Below, piece after piece: positions 33,299-38,647 of a DNA stretch of 38,647 bases. Within the stretch, counting starts at the first letter, position 1; every line of letters starts with the position of its first letter. The position numbers and the translations under genes are program-made. The stretch comes from Deltaproteobacteria bacterium (GTDB taxonomy: Bacteria > Desulfobacterota_B > Binatia > UBA9968): positions 8,428 through 47,074 of the forward strand of contig VBKY01000028.1 in the NCBI GenBank assembly GCA_005879255.1, read 5' to 3'. A model generated the notes under the pieces. That model made no database searches, was not told where the DNA came from, and saw only the letters and a program-made list of their open reading frames with translations.

Positions 33299-33772
33299 AT
33301 GCAACCAAGAAATGCATATTCGCGGGTATTACGGACCGTTGGTCAAGCGCTGGAAAAACGCCATATCGATCTATTCGATCTGAGATGTTATCAAGATGAG
33401 TATTTTCTCCAATGTGGTGATCCAACACCGCCCCATTTGTCGCTGGTCGAATTGCGCTACACCCTTGCCGATCTCGACGATCTAGATCTCAATGCCCGAG
33501 ACAATCGCGCCGGCTCATTCAAGTTTGTCAATTTTGAAGGACTACCTGAAATTCTCCGTGCCCTCGGACACCGAGTGGAAAAAAGGGACGGCCGGTTATT
33601 GCGGATCTGCAATTCCGAATCGTCCAGCTCCGACGGACTAATCCAGTTGGAATATCAGACTCGCGAAGGAGAACGGCATACGGAAGAACTCCATATGGCG
33701 TCCGTGGAAGACTACGCTATGCGCATGTATAAGGAACGCACCCGTATGTCGGACTTGCGTTCCTCAAGCTAG
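33299..33772 (+). CDS. Unknown two-repeat protein (paralogue of 30434-30946)
   Basis: A 157-residue acidic-basic protein whose two halves resemble each other and both halves of the 30434-30946 product. The N-terminal half has VLRTVGQALEKRHIDLFDLR, the C-terminal half EILRALGHRVEKRDGRLLRI followed by IQLEYQTREGERHTEELH and SVEDYAMRMYKERTR. There is no signal peptide or membrane helix. Function is unknown; the helix-strand repeats could be a small nucleic-acid or protein-binding module. The ATG at 33299 has no strong ribosome site. It is next to the decayed acyltransferase, with the paralogue on the other side of the MFS gene. Confidence 0.65.
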   Translation: MQPRNAYSRVLRTVGQALEKRHIDLFDLRCYQDEYFLQCGDPTPPHLSLVELRYTLADLDDLDLNARDNRAGSFKFVNFEGLPEILRALGHRVEKRDGRLLRICNSESSSSDGLIQLEYQTREGERHTEELHMASVEDYAMRMYKERTRMSDLRSSS

Positions 33773-34007
33773 GCGCGTCTCGAAAATATTCCTTCACGAT
33801 CTCGGCACTTGTAGCTTTTAGAGAAACCGGCCACCAGCACTGCTAAATTTCTAGATCCCGCGTACGTATCCTAAAAACATAATCCTTCCGTCCTCATTTC
33901 TCCAAATATCCCCAGCGATTCAAAATTGCTTGTCAGCGTTATTGAATATACAAATGAGACGACGCGCGACCGTGACACTAATGGCGTCAGCGGCGCAACC
34001 GGCCCCG

Positions 34008-35051
34008 CTACGGGTTGAGGCTAAGCAATTTCCGTTGGGCGTCGTCCAGAGCCGCCGACCAGACACCGCGCTCTTTATAATACTGCGCCGCCGCCGGATG
34101 GTACGGAAGCGTCACGTCCGGGTCCACGGCGCGTTGTCGCGTCCAGTCCTTGAAGCTCGGATGCAGCGGCGGGAGCTTCTCGATGTTGTCCCAGATACCT
34201 TTGAGAACCGTGCTGATCACTCGATCAGCAGTTCCCTTGTGGCTGGTTAAGTAGATATCGTACGCGTTCACGCACGTGTCCTCCACCACCGCCGTGGCCT
34301 GACCGCGCTTGAGCCAATGCGGATAATAGCCGGGTACCGCACGCCGCAGCCGCTTCTCTCCGTCGGGAGAACAGTCCATCGATATATGACGTACGCCGAT
34401 GGCGGCGTCGGCTTCCTTGACCTTGGCTGCGTCCAACGCGCAAAGGCTGACATCGGCGCGCCCTTGGACCAAGGCATCGACTCCTTCGTTGACGCCCGGC
34501 ACCGGAACGATCTTGACGTCTTCCCATTTCATCCCCGCGCCTGACAGATAACCGAACAGGTTGTACCAGTTGGCAAGCTGCGCCGGATATTCGCCTGTGA
34601 CCCTCTTGCCGCGGATATCGTGGATGGTTTTAATCGGCGAATCCTTGCGTACAAGCGGCGCCGTCAACAACACCGACCCGCGCATCACCAGACGCGCATT
34701 GGGTGTGTGTTGGAACGGATTGCGACCGCCGATCTTTAACCGGTCGGGCCCCTGATAGGCGAGCGCCATATCCACCGCGTTGTTGATACCGAAGTCGATC
34801 TCGCCCGTGTTGAGCAAAGGTAGGAACGTGCTCGTGCCGGTATAGGGCTGGACGGTCATCTGAAACGGCGCGCCCTCGCTGGCAAACTTGGCAAGTCCGC
34901 TCGCCAACGCATAGAACACTGTGCCTGGCGGATTGGCGCCAATGGTCAGCGAGCGCGGCAGTTGTTGGGCATCGGCGACGACACAAGTCCATAGGCAAAG
35001 CGTGAGCAATATCGTGATGGATCGCGAAATCCCGCGATGCTTCGGCCGCAT
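34008..35051 (-). CDS. TAXI family TRAP-transporter substrate-binding protein
   Basis: A 347-residue periplasmic binding protein with a signal peptide (ITILLTLCLWTCVVADAQ) and the TAXI start LTIGANPPGTVFYALASGLAK. The TAXI core ...MTVQPYTGTSTFLPLLNTGEIDFGI is present, with two-lobe features GYLSGAGMKWEDVKIVPV and VDALVQGRADVSLCA. TAXI proteins normally deliver an organic acid or amino acid to a TRAP permease. No permease gene is in the window; the neighbours are an amidohydrolase and another binding protein. The ATG at 35051 has AAGGAG 5 nt upstream; the open frame to 35120 is not needed. Confidence 0.88.
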   Translation of the reverse strand: MRPKHRGISRSITILLTLCLWTCVVADAQQLPRSLTIGANPPGTVFYALASGLAKFASEGAPFQMTVQPYTGTSTFLPLLNTGEIDFGINNAVDMALAYQGPDRLKIGGRNPFQHTPNARLVMRGSVLLTAPLVRKDSPIKTIHDIRGKRVTGEYPAQLANWYNLFGYLSGAGMKWEDVKIVPVPGVNEGVDALVQGRADVSLCALDAAKVKEADAAIGVRHISMDCSPDGEKRLRRAVPGYYPHWLKRGQATAVVEDTCVNAYDIYLTSHKGTADRVISTVLKGIWDNIEKLPPLHPSFKDWTRQRAVDPDVTLPYHPAAAQYYKERGVWSAALDDAQRKLLSLNP

Positions 35052-35141
35052 ATAGGCTCCTTCTCTCCTGCTATGACTCACGCCTAACTTGTGTCTTCCC
35101 CTTGCTAAGCGCGGCTTCAACTCGGCGAACAGGACCGGCCT

Positions 35142-36149
35142 TCAATCCCACCCGTATAAGCGCCTGGCGTTGTCGCCGAGAAATTTTTGCTTCGACTCTT
35201 CCGAAATATCTTTACGTTCTCGTATCGTCGAGACGACGTACGGAAACATGCCGTCCCAATGGGGATAATCGGAGGCGAAAATAATCTTCTTGTCACCGAT
35301 GCGGTCCATCACATAAGGCAAGGTGCTCTCTTCCGGCTCGGCGGCGAAGAACCAATTGCCGTGGGTAATATATTCGCTCGGTTTGGCTTTGAGTAATGGC
35401 GCTTCGCATTGCCGTTTTTCCCACTCTTCGTCCATTCGATCCATCCAATAAGGTACCCAACCACAACCACACTCGAGAAATGCAATCCTCAACTTGAGAA
35501 ACTTCTCGGCGACGCCGCCATACATCAGCGCGGCGCAGTCGATCATGGTCTCGAATGGACGGGCGACAGTATGGGCGAACAAGAATGTGTCGAAGCGGAT
35601 CTCCCCGGCGGGACCTTGCCGGGAATTGTGAACAAGAAGCGGCGTGTTGAGTCGTTCAAGCTCTTCGTAAATCGGCCAAAAAATCGGTGCGCCGAGATGG
35701 TCCTTTAGGCCGAATGAGGCGATCGTGATGCCGGCGAGCCCAAGCTTCGTAATAGCGCGATTGACCTCCGCCAGCGCGGCCGGCACATCCTGGAAAGGAA
35801 CCAAGCCGATTCCTTTCAGGCGCGGGCTTTCTTTGCAGACGCCGGCAATCCAGTCGTTGTAACCGCGGCAGAACGCGGCGGCGTAGTCTTTCTCCGGACT
35901 CTGCGTGATGCCGAAGGCACTGGTCGGAAACAAAACCGACACTTCGATGCCTTCCCGATCCATGTCCCTCAGTCGCGTCGGCACGTCCGCGACGTCAATG
36001 CCGAGCTTACCGTACATACTGCTATCCCATTTGTCCTTTGCGACCAGCGGTCCTTGTCTTCGGCAAAAAGGCTCCTCCATGCATGCGCGGATATCCGCAT
36101 CCCGGTCCTGAACGTGGCCATCGGCATCGATGACTTTGGCGTTTTGCAT
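35142..36149 (-). CDS. Amidohydrolase-2 (ACMSD-like) family hydrolase/decarboxylase
   Basis: A 335-residue TIM-barrel protein of the amidohydrolase-related family (Amidohydro_2). The first strand motif is VIDADGHVQDRD, where the usual H-x-H appears as D-x-H, as in many members. Later come LLVHNSRQGPAG, LRIAFLECGCGWVPYWMDRMDE and IIFASDYPHWDGMFP with the conserved Asp. Members decarboxylate or hydrolyse aromatic and unsaturated acids (such as ACMSD and gamma-resorcylate decarboxylase); the specific substrate is not evident. It is preceded by GGAGGA about 8 nt before the ATG. Divergent from the binding protein at 36479 and next to the TAXI gene, it may belong to the same catabolic module. Confidence 0.88.
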   Translation of the reverse strand: MQNAKVIDADGHVQDRDADIRACMEEPFCRRQGPLVAKDKWDSSMYGKLGIDVADVPTRLRDMDREGIEVSVLFPTSAFGITQSPEKDYAAAFCRGYNDWIAGVCKESPRLKGIGLVPFQDVPAALAEVNRAITKLGLAGITIASFGLKDHLGAPIFWPIYEELERLNTPLLVHNSRQGPAGEIRFDTFLFAHTVARPFETMIDCAALMYGGVAEKFLKLRIAFLECGCGWVPYWMDRMDEEWEKRQCEAPLLKAKPSEYITHGNWFFAAEPEESTLPYVMDRIGDKKIIFASDYPHWDGMFPYVVSTIRERKDISEESKQKFLGDNARRLYGWD

Positions 36150-36478
36150 ACTTCTTCCTGTCCTCCTGTATTTCTTATCGTCTGCGTAACTTCATAGCGC
36201 TTTGCGCGCGTACCCGAGTACCCTCCTCGCTTACCACAGCGCCATTTAAATGGTCAATGCTTTCTCGCGTTCAATTTGCCGCCTGGCTACACCGCTGCAC
36301 TGATTTCGACAGATGTTTGAGCGGTTTCCAGATTTGAGCTTCGTCGCCCATTGGAAAAATCATCCTGACGCGCCTAGCGGCGCGATCCCAGGAGCGACAA
36401 TCGAGTCAATTTGACTCGCGGCGCAAGGATCGGCTATCTGTCACGCATCACTCACTGAGGTTGTAACAGAGGTGATCG
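36150..36478. other. Divergent intergenic region (329 bp) with palindromes
   Basis: It separates the amidohydrolase from the NMT1-type binding protein, so it should carry both promoters. Two symmetrical sequences are listed or visible: the operator-like palindrome at 36402-36418 and a 6-bp hairpin CGCGCC/GGCGCG at 36369-36384. I see no gene in it. Confidence 0.6.
36402..36418. promoter_or_regulatory. 17-bp perfect palindrome (operator candidate)
   Basis: CGAGTCAA (36402-36409), a single T, then TTGACTCG (36411-36418) is perfectly symmetrical around one base. Its centre is about 69 nt upstream of the binding-protein ATG. Such odd palindromes are typical of dimeric repressor sites. No regulator gene is in the neighbourhood. 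Confidence 0.4.
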
Positions 36479-37483
36479 ATGATCAAAAAACGCCTGCTTA
36501 TTGCTTTATGTATGGTCGGGTGTCTAAGTCTCAGCGCGTCTGCTCGCGCCGGAGAAGCGTCGTCGCTACGGAAGATTCGCGCCGTCATCACCTCGATATC
36601 CGGCTCTATGGTGGCTCCGTGGGCGGCTCACGAGTCGGGCATCTTCAAAAAGTACGGTTTGCAGGTCGAAGTCATCGCGACGCCGAGCGGTGTGCAGGGA
36701 ACCAACGCCCTGATCGCCGGTGAAGTCGCATTCGTACAGATCGCCGGAGGGACAACGACCGGCGCCGCCGTCGGCGGAGCCGACTTGAAAATTGTCGCAA
36801 CGATGGTTGGCACCCTGCTGCTGAATCTGGTCGTGCGCCCTGGAATCGAGAAGGCCGAACAACTGCGCGGCAAAAGCATCGGCATAAGCCGTTACGGCAC
36901 GTCGCTTCACACCGGCGCCCGCCTCGCCGCAAAACACTTCGGTCTGGAGCCGGGTAAAGACGTCCACATCGTCGAGATCGGCGCCGGCGATTGGATTGTC
37001 GGTGCGTTACAGGGAAACCGCGTGCAAGGCGGTGTGTTCGGCTATCCTGCCACCAGCCGAGCGGTAAAATTCGGCAATCGCGTGCTCTTGCATATGCCGA
37101 CGCTCAATATTCCTTACGCTTCGACCGGTGTGTCGACGCGTGACGAAATCATTCGCGATGACCCGGACTTGGTGCGGCGTTATCTTTCGGCTCAGATCGA
37201 GGCAATCGCTTTGATGAAAAGAGATCGCACGTTTGCGCTGAAGGTTCTCTCAAAGCATCTGCGGACCAATGACATGGATCTGCTTACTGAGTCCTACGAT
37301 ATCCAAATCGCCAAATACATGATGAAGGTGCCTTTGCCGACGGCTGACGCAGTGAGGTCGGTTTTAGACGAGCTCGCCGAACGAAATCCTAAGGCCAAAG
37401 ATCTGGACCCTAATAAATTCTTCGACGACCGATTCGTCCGTCAATTACAAGCCGGTGATTTTATCGAATCGTTGTATCGATGA
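36479..37483 (+). CDS. NitT/TauT (NMT1-like) ABC substrate-binding protein
   Basis: A 334-residue protein with a signal peptide (IKKRLLIALCMVGCLSLSAS, cleavage near ARA) and an NMT1/SsuA-type fold: SISGSMVAPWAAHESGIFKK, the hallmark GIFKKYGLQVEV, NALIAGEVAFVQIAGG, LRGKSIGISRYGTSLH and FGYPATSRAVKFG. Such proteins bind small organic nitrogen, sulfur or aromatic compounds for import. There is no ABC permease or ATPase in the window, so the transporter must be encoded elsewhere or the protein acts alone. The start follows AGAGGTG about 7 nt upstream, and a palindrome lies in front. Confidence 0.88.
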   Translation: MIKKRLLIALCMVGCLSLSASARAGEASSLRKIRAVITSISGSMVAPWAAHESGIFKKYGLQVEVIATPSGVQGTNALIAGEVAFVQIAGGTTTGAAVGGADLKIVATMVGTLLLNLVVRPGIEKAEQLRGKSIGISRYGTSLHTGARLAAKHFGLEPGKDVHIVEIGAGDWIVGALQGNRVQGGVFGYPATSRAVKFGNRVLLHMPTLNIPYASTGVSTRDEIIRDDPDLVRRYLSAQIEAIALMKRDRTFALKVLSKHLRTNDMDLLTESYDIQIAKYMMKVPLPTADAVRSVLDELAERNPKAKDLDPNKFFDDRFVRQLQAGDFIESLYR

Positions 37484-37511
37484 TACAAAAAGGCTTCCAT
37501 CGTCGGCGAAA

Positions 37512-38647
37512 TTAGTCCCTTGTCGGTTCAGCCGCAGCATTCTGGCCCGCGATGTAGCCCTGCGTGGTGCAGCGACCGAGTCCGTGTTGATTGAATCCAC
37601 CGGCCGATTCACCGGCGCAATAGAGACCAGGGATAACCTGGGCGTGCATATCCATCACTTGGCACTTGCCATTGATGTGCAGGCCGGAACGGGTGTCATG
37701 CACATTGGGAGTAGCCCATGCCGCATAAAACGGCGGCGTTTGGATTTTGTATTTCGGCGCCGGCTTGCCGAAATCGTTGTCTTTCCCCGCATCGACAAAG
37801 GAGTTGTACCGATCCACGGCGGCTTGCAAGATCGCGCCGTTCATCGGTTTTGCCTGATACTCGTTTTTGATCGCCGCCGCTAGTTCCACCAGGGTATTCG
37901 CGCTGAAGAAATAGCCGTCGAGATCGACGTACGGCGGTGTCACCTTCCAGCCTTCCCGCTTGACGGCGTCGGCGTCGAAGATTGCCCATACCGGCCCGGC
38001 GGAATAATCCGGTGGTTCGGAATACTCGTTCATCGCCACCGCGGCATTGAAGAAATTGTATTTGCCGGGATGGTAATCGATCTTTTCGTTGTTGCGATAG
38101 TCGTTGGGCGTGTAGGGGTTGATGTCGTTGTACACGTTGCCGTGCGGATAATCGCCTTTGGTCTCGTCGTAGAATCTTTTGCCGACTTGATTGACCAAAA
38201 TTAAGTCGTGCCAGTCCTTCACGTTCAAGCCGGTCGAGCGGACCAGCGGAAAGATCGGGCTCTCTAACTCCCACGTCATGTAATTGTATTTGGTCGCAAG
38301 CGCGCGCTTCGTGCGAATATTGTCCCCGTTCTCCAAGGTTTGGTTTGCGAAGCCCCAAAGCGAAGCGCCGATCGCCGTCGCAGCAAGCTCGCCGCTGGCA
38401 TCCTGGTAGCTATAGGGTTCACCCGCAACCGTCAGCACAGCGGTTAATCTCGGGTCGAACATGCGCCGAAAATTCAAGTTGCTGGTCATGCCGCCGGTCG
38501 TGACAATCACCGCTTTTTTCGCGCGTATATTCATCGTCGGTTGAGTGCTCTCGATATTACCGTCGTTGCGAAAGCTCTTTAACGGCATCGACTGGCCTGG
38601 CATGATTCGCGGTGTGTACTCGGCAGTGATGCCGATCACTCTCCCCG
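37512..38647 (-). CDS. FAD-dependent dehydrogenase (FAD_binding_2, fumarate-reductase/KSTD-like), partial
   Basis: The C-terminal 378 codons of a flavoprotein are visible; the frame is open through the right edge, so the N-terminal FAD dinucleotide motif is missing from the window and the GTG at 38639 is not a credible start. Recognisable parts are RAKKAVIVTTGGMTSN (part of the FAD-binding domain), GASLWGFANQTLENGD, and the C-terminal flavin loop PGLYCAGESAGGFNQHGLG followed by TTQGYIAGQNAA. This is typical of fumarate reductase, 3-ketosteroid dehydrogenase or urocanate reductase type enzymes. The substrate is not clear. It is convergent with the binding protein (28 nt between stops). Confidence 0.85.
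   Translation of the reverse strand, partial: GRVIGITAEYTPRIMPGQSMPLKSFRNDGNIESTQPTMNIRAKKAVIVTTGGMTSNLNFRRMFDPRLTAVLTVAGEPYSYQDASGELAATAIGASLWGFANQTLENGDNIRTKRALATKYNYMTWELESPIFPLVRSTGLNVKDWHDLILVNQVGKRFYDETKGDYPHGNVYNDINPYTPNDYRNNEKIDYHPGKYNFFNAAVAMNEYSEPPDYSAGPVWAIFDADAVKREGWKVTPPYVDLDGYFFSANTLVELAAAIKNEYQAKPMNGAILQAAVDRYNSFVDAGKDNDFGKPAPKYKIQTPPFYAAWATPNVHDTRSGLHINGKCQVMDMHAQVIPGLYCAGESAGGFNQHGLGRCTTQGYIAGQNAAAEPTRD

Noticed and set aside
33129..33383. 84-codon plus-strand frame
   Set aside because: Overlaps the start of the two-repeat gene and the acyltransferase remnant; no family resemblance.
38639..38647. Start of the flavoprotein at the GTG at 38639
   Set aside because: The frame is open to the window edge and the protein lacks its FAD N-terminus, so the true start lies outside.
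1..38647. CRISPR array, tRNA, rRNA, phage or transposase genes
   Set aside because: No regularly spaced repeats, no cloverleaf I could draw and no integrase or transposase motifs were found by eye; tRNAscan or a profile search would be needed to be certain.

Overview
This 38.6 kb window looks like the chromosome of an uncultured, moderately GC-rich, Gram-negative soil or sediment bacterium of the 'deltaproteobacteria-like' kind (Binatota, Rokubacteria, Tectomicrobia and NC10 share this gene style). That placement is an inference from gene content: bacterial NHEJ genes, a Uup ABC-F protein, orphan solute-binding proteins, MoxR/VWA, LpxL-type lipid A acylation, and amidohydrolase, cyclase and bicupin catabolic genes. 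I saw no rRNA, tRNA, CRISPR array, phage or transposase gene.

Layout. (1) 1-1072: two TadE-like pilus genes on the minus strand, the first cut by the window edge. (2) 1259-1936: a small, probably truncated gene and a DUF4112 membrane protein. (3) 1967-5085: a tightly overlapping minus-strand NHEJ operon, Ku > MerR-HTH/TPR protein > LigD-type polymerase > ATP-dependent ligase. The ligase ORF has lost its middle in frame. (4) 5086-5785: no large gene, but a promoter-like site, two inverted repeats and a strong intrinsic terminator that together suggest a short RNA or micropeptide unit. (5) 5786-9606: a plus-strand five-gene cassette: haem-oxygenase-like diiron enzyme, cyclase/formamidase-like hydrolase, DapA-like aldolase/lyase, a 63-residue protein, and an SQR-like flavoprotein. 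(6) 9728-14780: a minus-strand unit MoxR > VWA > miaB > bifunctional nuclease > TPR membrane protein. (7) 14888-18823: NRDE protein, NUDT19-like NUDIX, MFS transporter and a leaderless solute-binding protein. (8) 18957-25451: Cys-less racemase-superfamily protein, DEAD-box helicase, DUF4168, Uup, small membrane protein and HtrA lipoprotein. (9) 25863-27810: small secreted Arg-rich protein, unknown protein and lipoprotein. (10) 27956-38647: accessory metabolism and transport: bicupin, frameshifted solute-binding protein, two related unknown proteins, MFS, decayed acyltransferase, TAXI-type binding protein, amidohydrolase, NMT1-type binding protein and a partial FAD dehydrogenase.

The most exciting observation is in the SQR-like gene. 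Its reading frame meets a TGA at 9442-9444 and then stays open for 53 more codons, ending in a typical SQR C-terminus (AKIGFEKWWLWRYF). By my alignment the TGA falls where sulfide:quinone oxidoreductases carry their third, redox-active cysteine, and the partner cysteine (C160) is intact. A perfect 6-bp hairpin with a G-containing 5-nt loop starts 12 nt after the TGA. This is what a selenocysteine-containing SQR would look like. A nonsense mutation remains the main alternative.
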